Notes under the pieces: generated by a model | Told to the model about the DNA's origin: nothing | The model's input: the letters and a program-made list of their open reading frames with translations, nothing else | Databases searched by the model: none | Position numbers and translations under genes: made by a program | NCBI RefSeq assembly: GCF_024166365.1 | Contig: NC_064822.1 | Location: 146,698,823 to 146,762,822, forward strand | DNA length: 64,000 nucleotides | Source of the DNA: Elephas maximus indicus | Taxonomy: Eukaryota; Chordata; Mammalia; Proboscidea; Elephantidae | Direction: 5' to 3' | Part shown: positions 34,456 through 45,949 of the stretch, piece by piece | Layout of the letters: each line of letters begins with the position of its first letter | Numbering within the stretch: position 1 is the stretch's first letter

Positions 34456-34879
34456 CACTGGGAAACTAGTTTTTCCAGAAAATCTGCTGCGTCCAGTCCA
34501 AATCCCTGCGGGATGGTTCCCCGGCTCGGATGCTGCTCTTTCTGCTCCAAGATCAGTCACTGCCTCCCGGGGACTTCTCCTACCGGCTGCGTTCCACGCC
34601 GCCCGTGGAACCGGCTGGTCCCCCTCCCGGGGTTAGTTCAGGGGGGTGGAGCAGGTCTCTGTGCTTGTGCCGTACCTGACTGGTACGCTGGCTCCAGGCT
34701 CTGGAAACAATCACTGCTTCCCCGTATTAGTTCGTTCTCCGTCTCTAAATCTGTGTTTGTTGTTCAGGGTTCGTAGATTGTTATGTATGTGATCGATTCA
34801 CTTGTTTTTCCGTGTCTTTGTTGTAAGAGGGATCCGAGGTAGCGTCTGCCTAGTCCGCCATCTTGGCTCCGCCCTCTCC
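34456..34879 (-). promoter_or_regulatory. L1-C 5'UTR (short form)
   Basis: About 424 bp, GC-rich, ending in the same block as L1-B (GTTCGTAGATTGTTATGTATGTGATCG... to CCGCCATCTTGGC). It lacks about 1.1 kb of the L1-B 5'UTR. CCAAGATGGC, a YY1-type site, is at 34857-34866 on the minus strand. Confidence 0.7.
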
Positions 34880-34895
34880 TAATAAAATATAATTT

Positions 34896-35407
34896 AAGGC
34901 GTTCAGAAATTATGATGATTCTATAAATACTTTATAAATACAGGCATACACTAATTGTAAGGACATGGTGGGAAAATCTTGAGGGGAGAGTGCCAAGAAA
35001 TATTGGAAAATAGGAATAATTAGAGATAATTTGATCTGATTAATACATATTTTTAAAATATTTTAAAAGCTATAATAATTTAAAGAATGTAGCACTGAAA
35101 TCAAAACTGACTGATAACAATCGAGCAGACACAACTGTTAGCAATTTATCTGAGGTGATAATTAAAGATGAACGCAAACCTATGAATGTCAATATCATTT
35201 AAAATAGCAGTGAATTAAACATAATTCAAATCCTGAAAAGGGCATTCTAGAGTTTAATAAAGTTTGCTCAAACACTTGATAGATTATTCTACAGGCTTTA
35301 CATATGTTTTCAAAGCATAATTAATTACATAGAAATATTGTGATGTAATAGAAGATAAGAATAACAGTAGTGATTGCTATCATATTTGTAGTGCTTTCTT
35401 TGCTATG
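34896..35407. other. AT-rich, no gene seen
   Basis: No recognisable element or coding signal. Confidence 0.5.
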
Positions 35408-35921
35408 TGTCATGGATTGAATTATGCCCCCCCAAAAATATGTGTATAAACTTGGTTAGGCCATGATTCCCACTATTCTGTGGTTGTCCTCCATTTTGTG
35501 GTGGTAATTTTATGTTAGAGAGGATTAGGGTGGCACTGTAATACCCTTACCAGGTCACCTCCCTGATTCAGGGTAAAAGGAGTTTCCCTGGGGTGTGGCC
35601 TGTACCACCTTTTATCTCTCAACAGATAAAAGAAAAGGGAAGCAAGCAGAGACTTGGAGACCTCATACCTCCAAGAAAGCAGCAGCAGGAGCAGAGTGTG
35701 TCCTTTGGCCATGGGGTCCCTGCACCTGAGAAGATCCTCGACCAGTGGAAGATTGAGGACAAGGACTTTCCTCCAGAGCTGATAGAGAGAGAAAGCATTT
35801 CCCTGGAGCTGATGCCCTGAATTTGGACTTGTAACCTACTAGACTGTAAAAAAATAAATTTATCTTTGTTAAAGCCATCCACTCGTGATATTTCTGTCAT
35901 AGAAGCACTAGATGACTAACA
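35408..35921 (+). mobile_element. Solo LTR (ERVL/MaLR-like family), copy 2
   Basis: TGTCATGGATTGAATTATGCC to GATGACTAACA, with AATAAA near 35850 followed by TTTGTTAAAGCCATCCACTCG. Flanked by gctatg (35402-35407 and 35923-35928). No internal retroviral sequence. Confidence 0.82.
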
Positions 35922-35929
35922 CGCTATGT

Positions 35930-36051
35930 GGTTGCAGTTAGCTGCCATCAAGTTAGTCCCTGACTCGTGATGCCGTGAACAATGGAATGAAAAGCTGCCA
36001 GCTTCTGCACCATTCCCATGATCCATTGTGGATTGGACAACTCTGATCGAC
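35930..36051. repeat. Old SINE-like repeat, left part
   Basis: TGCAGTTAGCTGCCATCAAGTTAGTCCCTGACTCGTGATG... resembles the RTE-like tail of long-form AfroSINEs. It is cut by the L1 3'UTR insertion and appears to continue at 37313-37430. Confidence 0.55.
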
Positions 36052-36120
36052 AGGATTTTTTAATAAATTTTTTTATTGTACTTTAGATGAAGGTTTACTG
36101 AACAACTAGTGTCTTATTAT

Positions 36121-36170
36121 AGGGTCGCTATAAGTCGGAATCGACTGGATGGCACTGGGCGGTTTTGGGT
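36121..36170 (+). mobile_element. 50-bp 5'-truncated AfroSINE
   Basis: Only the RTE-like end remains (AGGGTCGCTATAAGTCGGAATCG...). Flanked by tagtgtcttattat (36107-36120) and tagtttcttattat (36171-36184), 13 of 14 identical, so it arrived as a truncated copy and is not a decayed full one. Confidence 0.87.
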
Positions 36171-36502
36171 TAGTTTCTTATTATACAGTCAGTACACACA
36201 TTGTTCTATGACATTGGTTAACAACCCCACAACATGTCAGCACTCTCCCTTCTCAAACTTGGGTTCCTTATTACCAGCTTTCCTGTTCCCTCCTTCCTCC
36301 TAGTCGCTGCCCCTTGTTTTATGGGCCTGTCTAATCTTTGGCTGCAGGGTGAACCTCAGTGGTGACTTCATTACTGAGCTGAAAGGGTGTCCAAGGGCCA
36401 TACTCTCAGGGTTTCAGCAGCCTCTGTCAGGTCAGCAAGCCTGGTCTTTCTTTTTGAGTTAGAATTTTGTTCTACATTTTTCTCTAGCTCTGTCCAGGAC
36501 CC

Positions 36503-36670
36503 GGAAACCCTGGTGGCGTAGTGGTTAACTGCAACAGCTGCTAACCAAAGGGTCAGCAGTTGGAATCCACCAGGAGGTCCTTGGAAACTCAATGGGGCAG
36601 TTCTCTCTGTCCTATAGGGTTGCTATGAGTTGGAATCGACTCTACGGCACTGGGTTTGGTTTTTGGTTTG
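36503..36670 (+). mobile_element. AfroSINE, short form, with perfect 11-bp TSD
   Basis: GGAAACCCTGGTGGCGTAGTGG to CACTGGGTTTGG plus tail. Target duplication gtccaggaccc at 36492-36502 and 36671-36681. Confidence 0.94.
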
Positions 36671-36934
36671 GTCCAGGACCCTCTATTGTGATCCCCATCA
36701 GAACCGTCAGTGGTGGTAGCCGGCCACCATCTCCTTGTACTGGACTCAGCCTGGTGGAGGCTGTCGTAGATGTCTTCCATTAGCCCTTTGAACTAATTTT
36801 TCCCTTGTATTTTTAGTTTTCTTCATTATTCCTTGTTCCCAAAGTGGTGAGACTAGTGGAGTATCCTAAATGGCTGCTCACAGGCTTTTAAGACCCCAGA
36901 TGCTACCCACCAAGGTAGAATGTAGAACGTTTTC

Positions 36935-37110
36935 TTCAAAAAAAAAAAAAAAAAACCAAACCCAATGCCATCAAGTTGATTCCGACTCATAGCGACCCTA
37001 TAGGACAGGGTAGAACTGCCCCATGGAGTTTCCAAGGAGCGCCTGGCAGATTCAAACTGCCAACCCTTTGGTTAGCAGCCATAGCACTTCACTACACCAC
37101 CAGGGTTTTT
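36935..37110 (-). mobile_element. AfroSINE, short form, minus strand
   Basis: A-run (plus-strand orientation) then CCAAACCCAATGCCATCAAGTTG... to CACCACCAGGGTTTTT. Head and tail are both present. Confidence 0.92.
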
Positions 37111-37312
37111 ACATTTTTTTCATAAACTATGTTATTACAGTTGAGCTAGATGTTCCCTAAGACCGTGGTCCCCACAGCCCTCAGCCCAGCAATTCAGTCT
37201 TTCAGGGAGTTTGGATGTGCGTATGGGGCTTCCATGACCTTGCCTTGTACAAGTTTTGCTGGCTTCCCCAGTATTGTGTACTGTCTTACCCTTCACCAAA
37301 GTTGTAATCTAT

Positions 37313-37430
37313 AGGATTTTTTATTGACTGATTTAGGGAGTAGAGTACCAGTCTTTTCTTCCTAGTCTGTCTCAGTCTGAAAGCTCTGCTGAAACCTGTT
37401 TGGCATCATAGTAACTGTGCTAAGAATGAT
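37313..37430. repeat. Old SINE-like repeat, right part
   Basis: Resumes after the L1 insertion (AGGATTTTTTATTGACTGATTTAGGGAGTAGAGTACCAG...) and runs in the style of the long SINE body (compare 52130-52200). The end is approximate. Confidence 0.5.
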
Positions 37431-39379
37431 AAATATATTTTTAACTCTATGTATATCTATACCTCTATATGTATATATGTATCACTGAAATCTTTCAGAG
37501 TCCATCTGATTTGAAGGTAAAATGTCATGCCTCTGATATCCAGTAGGGCATAATGAGGTTATACTTTGATTTTCCTGGGTACAAAGTCTTAATGTTTATT
37601 CACTGAGACACTTGAACTTCTACAGCCATTCAAATGAGGCCATGTTTGAAGACAATTGTAATTTTCTTTTAATAGGAAAAAAAAATATGATTTTACTCCA
37701 TGGATAATAGATACAAATTACATAGGTTCAGTGGGATCTGGAGGCACCGGGCACCCATTAACCATAGAAACATTCTTGCATGTGTTTCTTTAAATAATTT
37801 ATGTGACTTAGGAGACCTGTACATATAGCAACAAATAAAAGAAACCAGAGGGTAAAAAGTATCTATTAGATGTGAATTAAAAAAAAAAAAAAAACTGGGA
37901 GAACTGTAAGCATATGATTCTTTCTAAAATTCAGTCAAATACTCTGGGATTTACTTAAGTTGGCAATAAATAAAAAATCATAAATGACAGCTGCAAAATT
38001 CTGTTTTTCAAACTTTAATAAATTTGCTCACTTAAAAAATTGTGTTTATGAACAACTTATAAGTAACTCATATGTGTCAGTGAAGTACTGTGAATTTTGG
38101 TACACAATATTATTCAGTAGTAAATATATGTATGTGATATATATATGCATATGCATTTTTTCCTACAATCATTAAGTTCAAGTATCAAAGAAGGAAAGAA
38201 AAAAATGAACACCATGGAATATTCTATTTGTTTTTTGGCTGTAAATTTAAAATCCAATTTTTCTTTAGTTCCTGATTTTTAATATCTTTTTTTTAAAATG
38301 TGAAAAGCTGCCAAGTGCATATGTCTTGAAATGCTTAACTTGACTTTATGTGTTCATTTGTAATGGTAATAGTTTTTCCTGCTGCAACTTCTAAAGTTTT
38401 AAGCGTCCTTCCACCATGCTGAGAAACTTTTTATATGATCTTATTATTGCTGGAATTCTTTGCGAAAAATTTGCATGACTTAATCTCTTTGTTTTCACTT
38501 ATTTCTTTCTCTATAAAGTTATAAGTTCTGCCCAACGGATCAAATCATATTAGATTTTTGCTTTACCATGCTAAGCCCATAGATCCTTTTTTTTTTTTGC
38601 ACGAAATTAGTTTTTTCAATATTCCATTCTTGATGAATTGAAAACATTCTTACTGTCTTATTAGTTGAAATTTTAATATTCTGAAATTCCAAATTGATCG
38701 TTTAAAAGAACTTTGTGATATGCATCTTTATCACAGTGTTTTACTGAATATTGGTTACTCCTTTGGTCTTTTTCTTCTTTCATTTACATTTTATTCATTG
38801 AGTAATAGCTAGCAGGTCCTCTGCTAAGTACGGTGTTCAAAGATTAATAAGCCAGCATACTCTAAGAAGCTTAAAAATTTGAAAGATGAATGACAGTTTG
38901 CAAAGCAGAAAAGGGTGTGTGGGTGGCAGGAGGCAGAGGAGCTAAAGGAATGCGATTCTAGGCGGAAGGCCTATCATGACCTGGCCCGTATTTAGGACTT
39001 GTATGTACTTTGGTGTGGCTGAAGTGTAGGGTGCAACTTGTTTTGGCAAATCCTAAAAAGCATTTTATATTCTGTATCTTTGTTGAATAGGTAAACATAA
39101 AGTGAACTTCTTACACATATACTTTGCACCTAAACTATATAATTCAGTCTAGAAAATATAGATCAATCAGCCTCTATGATAAATGCATTTCTAAATTATG
39201 TGACTAATGAGGTATTCATCTTGATAAATTAATGTCTCTGTTCCTCTTAAACTTCAGCTGTCTTCTTCAGCTACTTTATCAGAGATGTGCCTAAGGCTCA
39301 ACTTGTCAATTGAATAAAAGTATTTGGTAGAATTTACAAAATCTGTTTGAGATTGTATGAAATTCCTATTTAAAATCAA
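37431..39379. other. AT-rich unassigned DNA; no gene seen
   Basis: Mostly unique-looking, AT-rich. About 38790-39010 may be a further diverged copy of the fossil repeat seen at 27280-27850. The TA-rich stretch at 38125-38160 is simple sequence. No supported coding frame. Confidence 0.4.
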
Positions 39380-39892
39380 TCACTGTAGAGGGCAGAGCCA
39401 GCAAGGCTCTATAGACAGAAGCACTATGCAGTCCTTCCACAGCAAAGACCTGAAAAACTAAGTAAAACAGGGACAAGCATCAATCCTGGAACCCTAAGCA
39501 TCAAATGAAGAGATAAAGAACTCAACCAAGCACCGAATGGGATAAAAAATGAACTCTCCAGTACCATTCAAAACCAAAAGATTTACAACAGGAAACGAGA
39601 GAGGTTAATCTGCAAATTACAACAACATCAGAACAATAAAAGAGGGAATGAACAGTATAGGTATAGAAACTTTCTAATGGAGAGGAAAGCAAGGTGATAC
39701 CAAGTAAAAATAGACTGATTCAAACTTAGGAAGATAAGGGAAATTTCAAGGTAACCTCAAAGAAAGTTAACAGGCCCACTCATCAAAATAAAGGAGAAAA
39801 ATGCAGTGTCTTGGTAAAATCAAAATCTGTGAAAAAAAAAAAATCCACCAATAAAAGGAATTCAGCATAGGAGAGTAAGAAGAATAAAGAAA

Positions 39893-41990
39893 ATGTCAGC
39901 ACCACAAAAAAAGCACTACAAAATAACAACAATAAACTCACACTTATCAGTAATTACTCCAAATGTAAATGACCTCGATGCACCCGTAAAGAGACAGAGA
40001 GTGACAGAATGGATTAAAAAAAAAAAAACAAAAAACAGAATCCATCAATATGCTGCCTACAAGAAACACACTTAGAAACAAAGATATAAATTTAATAAAA
40101 ATCGAAAGATGGAAAAAATATATCAAGCAAACAGCTGCCAAGAAAGAGCAAGAGTGGCAATACTAATCTCAGACAAAAGAGACTTTAAAACAAAATCTAC
40201 ATAAAAGCCAAAGATACTATATAATGATTGAAGTGATGATCCATCATAAAGACATAGCCATAATGAATATCTACCCACCTAATGACAGGGCTCCAAAATA
40301 CATAAAACAAGCTCTAACAGCACTGAAAAGAGAAATTGACAGTTCCACAATAATAGTAGGAGACTTCAACAAACCACTCTCTGTAAAGGACAGAACATTG
40401 AGAAAGAAATTCAGCAAAGATACAGAAGATCTAACGGCCACAATCAGCCAACTTGAACTCATAGACATGTATAGAACACTCCACCCAGTGGCTACAAAGT
40501 ACACATCCTTATCCAGCAAACATGGAGCATTGTCCAGAATAGACCATATCTTAGGCCACAAAACAACCCTCAACAAAATCCAAAAGACTGATATAATACA
40601 AAGTATCTTCTCTGATCACAACACCATCAAAGTAGAAATTAACAACAGGAAGAGTAAGGAAAAAAAATCAATTGCATGGAAATTGAGTAACACCCTGCTT
40701 AAAAACTGCTGGGCAATAGAAGAAATCAAAGATGGAATAAAAAAATTGCTAGAATCAAGCGAGAATGAAAACACATCATACCGAAACCTTTGGGACACAA
40801 CAAAGGCAGTGCCCAGAGGTCAATTTGTAGCAATAGATGCACACATCAAAAAAGAAGAAAGGGACAAAATCAAAACATTAGCTATGCAACTTGAATAAAC
40901 AGAGAGCCACAAAAGAAGCCCACAGTCACCAGAAGAAAGGAAATAATAAAGATTAGAGGAGAAATAAATGAAATAGAGAATAGAAAAACAATAGAAAGAA
41001 TCAACAAAATCAAAAGTTAGTTCTTTGAAGGGATCAACAAAGTCGAGAAACCACTGGCCAAATTGACAAAAGAAAAACAGGAGAGGATACAAATAACCCA
41101 AATAAGAAATGAAGTGGGGGGTATTACAACAGTACCAACTGAAATAAAAAGGATTATAACAGATTATTATGAAAAACTATAATCCAACAAATTTGAAAAC
41201 CTAGAGGAATTGGACAAATTTCTAGAAACACACTACCTACACAAACTAACACAAAATGATGTTGAAAACCTGAACAGACGCATAACAAGAGATTGAAAAG
41301 GTAATAATAATAATAATAAAACAACAACATGTAAAACCCCTGGCCCAGAAGTCTTCACTGGAGAATTCTACCAAACATTCAGAGAAGAGCTTACACCAGT
41401 ACTACTCAAACTACTTCAGAATAGAGAACAGGAAGCGATACTTCTGAATTCATTCTAAAGCCAATATAACCATGATACCAAAAAAAAAAAAAACTTACAG
41501 GCCAATATCTCTCATGAATATAGATGAGAAAATTCTCAAAAAAATTTTAGCCAATATAATTCAGCATCATATCAAAAAAATAAAAAAGATACACCATGTC
41601 CAAGTGGGATTCAAGCAAGGTAGGCAAGGGTGGTTCAACAATAGAAAATCAGTCAATGTAATCCACCACATAAATAAAAGAAAAGAAAGCTAGAAATGAT
41701 CCAGCAATCCCACTCCTAAGAATATATTCTAGAGAAATAAAAGTCATCACATGAATAGACATATGCACACCCTTGTCCATTGCAGCTTGTTTCATAACAG
41801 CAAAAAGATAGAAACAAACTAGATGCCCATGAACAGACAAATGGATAAACGAACTATGGTACAAACACACAATGGAGTATTACACAATGATAAAAACCAA
41901 TGATGAATCTGCGAAGCGTCTCACAACACGGATGAATCTGGAGGGTATTATGCTGAGTGAATTAAATCAATCTCAAAGGAACAAATATTG
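39893..41990 (+). pseudogene. L1-D ORF2, internally deleted
   Basis: The endonuclease start (NSHLSVITPNVNDLDAP) is at 39940-39990 and its central part is open for 224 codons (40224-40898, with IIVGDFNKPLS and IDHILGHKT). RT N-terminal sequence to [11 protein letters not shown] and VIHHINKR is at 41472-41693. The catalytic FADD region is absent because the text then jumps to ORF2 C-terminal-like sequence. Stops and frameshifts are numerous. Inactive. Confidence 0.85.
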
Positions 41991-42106
41991 TGTGAGACTA
42001 CTACTATAAAAACTCACGAAAATGTTTACGTACAAAAGGAAATGACTTTTAATGATCATAAGGGAGGGGAAGAATGGGGATGGAAAAAATGGTAAATAGA
42101 CAATAC

Positions 42107-42265
42107 CAAAAAAAAAAAAAATATTGAATTGATTCTGACTCATAGTAACCCTATAGGACAGAGTGAAACTGCCCCATAGAGTTTCCAAGGAGCGCCTGGT
42201 GGATTCAAACTGCTGACCTTGTGGTTAGCAGCCATAGCTTTTAACCAGTATGCCACTAGGGCTTC
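42107..42265 (-). mobile_element. AfroSINE, short form, in the L1-D 3'UTR
   Basis: A-run, ATTGAATTGATTCTGACTCATAG..., CTATAGGACAGAGTG, to GCCACTAGGGCTTCCC. Minus orientation. Confidence 0.9.
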
Positions 42266-43130
42266 CCAAATACACAACAGATAAGTGGTAACTTTAGTGA
42301 AGGGTAAGAAGGTACACAATACTGGGAAAGCTAGCACAGCTTATACAAGTCAGGATCATGGAAGTTCCATAGATACATCCAAACTCCCTGAGGGACTAAA
42401 TTACTGGGCCAAGGGCTATGGGGACCATGGTCTTGGGGAACATCTAGCTCCATTGGCATAACAGTTTATAAAGAAAATGTTCTACATTCTACTTTGGTGA
42501 GTAGCATCCTGGGTCTTAAAAGCCTGTGAGCAGCCATCTAGAATACTCCACTGGTCTCATCCCTTCGGGAGCAAGGAAGAATAAGAAAATTAAAGACACA
42601 GGGAAAGACTAGTCCAAAGGACTAATGGACCACATCTACCATGGCCTCCACAAGACTGAGTCCAGTACAACGAAATGGTGTCTGGCTATCACCACTGACT
42701 GCTCAGATAGGGGTCACAATAGGGTCCGGGACGGAGCTGGAGAAAAATGTAGAACAAAATTCTAACTCACAAAAAAGATCAGACTTGCTGTCCTGACAAA
42801 AAATGGAGAAACCCCGAGAGTAAGGGCCCTGGACACGCTTTGAACTCAGTAATGAAGTCACTCCTGAGGTTCACCCTTCATCCAAAGATTAGATAGGGCT
42901 GTACAACAAAACAAGACTAAAAGGACACACAAGCCCAAGGGCAAGGACTAGAAGGCAGGAGAGGACAGGGAAGCTGGTAATAGGTAACCCAAGGTTGAGA
43001 AGGGAGAATGTTGACATGTCGCAGTGTTGTTAACCAGTGTCATAAAACAATATGTGTACTGTTTAATGAGAAGCTAGTTAATTCTGTAAACCTTCGTCCA
43101 AAGTAGAATAAAATAAATAAATAAAATGAA

Positions 43131-43268
43131 ATCAATAACTGTAAACTGCAACCAGTTTGACAGTGGATCTCCCAGGTAAAAGCAATTTAGAAGAAACAAT
43201 TTCCAGTGAGAGCTGGGTGCACTGTCTTATGTACAAAAGCAGAGTTGGAAGCTTGTGGTTATGGGTAA
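43131..43268. other. No gene seen
   Basis: Short unassigned spacer between L1-D and a solo LTR. Confidence 0.4.
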
Positions 43269-43273
43269 GACAT

Positions 43274-43756
43274 TGTAAGGATTGAATTGTGTCCCCCCAA
43301 AATATGTGTCAACTTGGTTAGGCCATGATTCCCGTTATTATATGATTGTCCACCATTTTGTCATCTGATGTGATTCCTATAACGTTAATGAGGTGGGTTA
43401 GCAGCAGTTATATCGATGAGATCTACAAGACTAAATATTGTCTTAAGCCAATCTCTTTTGAGATATAAAATAGAGAAGTGAGCATAGAGCCATGGGGACC
43501 TTATACCACCAAGAAAGAAGTACTGGGAGCAGAGCACCTCCTTTAGACCCAGTGTTCCTGTGCAGAGCAACTCCTGTTCCAGGGGAAGTTTGATGACAAG
43601 TACCTTCCTCCAGACCTGACAGAGAAAGCCTTCCCCTGGAGCTGATGGCTAGAATTTGGACTTCTAGCCTACTAGACTGGGAGAGAATAAACTTCTCTTT
43701 GTTAAAGCCCTCCACTTGTGGTATTTCTGTTATAACAGCACTAGATAACTAAGACA
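43274..43756 (+). mobile_element. Solo LTR (ERVL/MaLR-like family), copy 3
   Basis: 483 bp, TGTAAGGATTGAATTGTGTCC to AACTAAGACA, with AATAAA at about 43687. Perfect 5-bp duplication gacat (43269-43273 and 43757-43761). Confidence 0.87.
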
Positions 43757-43958
43757 GACATTGATTACAATTGGTGTTGGCTTTTACAGAGGGTGTATGC
43801 CAAGCTTTGCTGGGGGATCTCAATGTCTACCATATATGTTAAAATTGTAGTTTTTTTTTTAAATGTTTAATTGAATTTCTATATTTATTAAGTAATCCTT
43901 TTATCTCCATACTTCTTCTTTACCAGTGCTATTCTGTGTAGTTTTAAGAGTACATGTT

Positions 43959-44121
43959 AAAAAAACCATTGCCATCTAGTTGATTCCAACTCATAGCAAC
44001 GCTACAGGATAGAGTAGAACTGCCCCATAGGGTTTCCAAGGAGCAGCTGGTGGATTCTAACTGCTGGCCTTTTAGTTAGCAGTCAAGCTCTTACTCTTAA
44101 TCAATGTGCTACCAGGGATTT
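43959..44121 (-). mobile_element. AfroSINE, short form
   Basis: AAAAAAACCATTGCCATCTAGTTG... to GCTACCAGGGATTTG. Somewhat more diverged than the copies at 36.5-37 kb. Confidence 0.88.
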
Positions 44122-44128
44122 GAATTCC

Positions 44129-44300
44129 AAAAAAAAAAAAAAAAAAAAGGAAATAATTCTACAGTCTCAACCCCACACACAGTTTTTCCTTTATCTCTGT
44201 TTTTCTTTTTTTTTCTTTCTCTCTCCCTCCCTCCCAGCCTCCCTTCCTGTATTGCTTTCTTCCTGCCTGCTTTCCTTCTTTCCTTCCTTTCATCCACTAT
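44129..44300. repeat. A-run and (CT)n-rich simple sequence
   Basis: A poly-A run at 44130-44149 and a pyrimidine-rich ctttctctccctccc / ccttcctt tract at 44200-44300. Short frames here are chance. Confidence 0.8.
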
Positions 44301-45300
44301 TTTTGAAGAGTAAAAAAAGATTAAAGAAGGGTCATGTATGAAAAAGAGGAATGTTTTTTTAACCAATTTTTTTTTTTTTAATATGTTTTCCTGAATGTTA
44401 TTGTGCTTGAAAACAGCCCTGTAAATTCTTGGAAAGCAATGGTTATGTCCTGGGAATGTTTGAACATTCATTCATAACTTAAGAGTATAACCTAGCACAA
44501 CAAGAGGACCAGAAATTTTTTGACTGGTTGAACAAATCTAAGCTTTCCACCCCACCCCACCACCATCCCCCACCAGAAATTATCTACAGTTTAAATTTTT
44601 GAAGGAATTTAAAAAAAATTCTAAGACCTCAACATCATTTCCTACCTCTTTGGGAAAACCATCAAAGTGTTAATATGTGAACCATGGTGGGTTGAAAGTC
44701 TGTTGAGGACAGGGCTAAAGGTATCATCACCCTTCTTCTTCAGTGCCACATTGTTACATGGAATGATTGCAGGTTTGCTCTTAAAGTGCTAATGGGTTCA
44801 GAGATTCATGTATAAGTCCTATGCGTGTGCTCAATATGAAATTAGCAATCCCAGCCCAGTACCCAGTGCCGTTGAAATTAGCAATAGCAGTAATTAAATA
44901 TTAGTGTAAATAAAAGGATCCTGGAGACCAACTTGTATTTTTGAATTTAATGTGATGACGTTTTGCTTCTATCATGGATACAACATTTTTTGCAAATGAT
45001 GGTTCTTTGCAACATTATGTTTCAGCTTATACTTTGAAAGTTTTCAAATCTTCTACGAATTTTATATTCCTTTTCATAGGGATGACACACTAATTAATGG
45101 TAATTAAGTTAGGTTAATTAGAGAATCCATGGTATATTAAAAAGGAATTAGTATGGGAAATTCTAAACCTCCATTCTTAGCAGTAGGATAGAAAATTAAA
45201 ATGCTTTAACTACAAAGGACTAAAATTTGTAGATGAAATGTAAAAAGATAGGTTTATGTGTATAACTGAGCCTAAATTTATATGTATTTTATATACCCAC
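44301..45300. other. AT-rich, no gene seen
   Basis: About 1 kb without recognisable repeats or coding signal. Confidence 0.5.
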
Positions 45301-45395
45301 TAACCACTGTCGTCGAGTTCGAATCCACCAGGTGCTCCTTGGAAACTCTATCAGAAGTTCTACTCTGTCCTCTAGGGTCACTGTGAGATGAGTAT
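45301..45395 (+). mobile_element. AfroSINE fragment
   Basis: B-box-like GTTCGAATCCACCAGG and body CTCCTTGGAAACTCTATCAGAAG to CTAGGGTCACTGTGAG. Head and tail are lost. Confidence 0.8.
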
Positions 45396-45529
45396 GAGAT
45401 ATTTTATATAGACCCAAAAATAAACAGAAGTAAAAATCAAAAGATCAATGGTGATAAAGCAAATACTGAAACAAAAGACAGCCCTAAGAAGCCATTTATA
45501 AACCTCTTGTTATTCACAGATTTTCTGGT

Positions 45530-45720
45530 TTATTTTGCTCACATTCTTTTAAATTATAACATACATACACAGGTAGACACATTATAAGTGTACATGTCAA
45601 TTAGATTTCATAGAGTGAACTCACCTGTTTAACCAGTACCCAGATCAAGAAACAAAACATTATCAACAACCCAGAAACTCCTGAATACTTTCTTTTGTCA
45701 CCACTCCACTTGTCTTCAAG
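45530..45720. repeat. Probable old L1 3'UTR-like fossil
   Basis: TTTAAATTATAACATACATACACAGG... and ...CAGTACCCAGATCAAGAAAC recall an old L1 3'UTR. A weak, text-level match only. Confidence 0.35.
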
Positions 45721-45949
45721 GAGGGATAGCAAGTCAGGACTTGAGTTTACGATTTGATTAGTACATGGTGGGGAGTTGAAATATACAACCCAACCTTAAG
45801 AAACATCATATGCTTGATAAAATGATAAACCTAACAATAACCACAAATTATGGCCCAAGAAGGAAGCATAACTCTCTTCTATGGATTGGAAAGGAGACTG
45901 AAAACATGAAATCATAGTATCCTTGAGGTTTCAGAGCTTATATCCATGT
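45721..45949. other. No gene seen
   Basis: Unassigned sequence up to the RTE. Confidence 0.4.

Larger units (their letters stand above)
28124..34879 (-). mobile_element. L1-C, full length, with 16-bp target duplication
   Basis: About 6.75 kb, minus strand: short 5'UTR 34456-34879, ORF1 33440-34455, ORF2 29243-32981, 3'UTR 28124-29242. The 16-bp duplication taataaaatataattt (28108-28123 and 34880-34895) is perfect, which supports a single target-primed insertion of the whole element. It is the youngest-looking L1 here. Confidence 0.95.
36063..37312 (-). mobile_element. 5'-truncated L1 (3'UTR only) with three SINE insertions
   Basis: TTTTTATTGTACTTTAGATGAAGGTTTACTG... is the antisense of the L1-D 3'UTR (compare 42300-43130). 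Flanked by a perfect 11-bp duplication aggatttttta (36052-36062 and 37313-37323). It contains AfroSINEs at 36121-36170, 36503-36670 and 36935-37110. No ORF remains. Confidence 0.87.
39380..43130 (+). mobile_element. L1-D, plus strand, lacking ORF1 and part of ORF2
   Basis: Starts near GGGCAGAGCCAGCAAGGCTC, which resembles an L1 5' end. About 0.5 kb of leader leads straight to ORF2 (39893) without a recognisable ORF1. ORF2 runs to about 41695 and then jumps to its C-terminal or 3'UTR-proximal sequence. The 3'UTR continues to AATAAAATAAATAAATAAAA at about 43130 and carries a minus-strand SINE. An AATAAA series ends the element. Confidence 0.8.
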
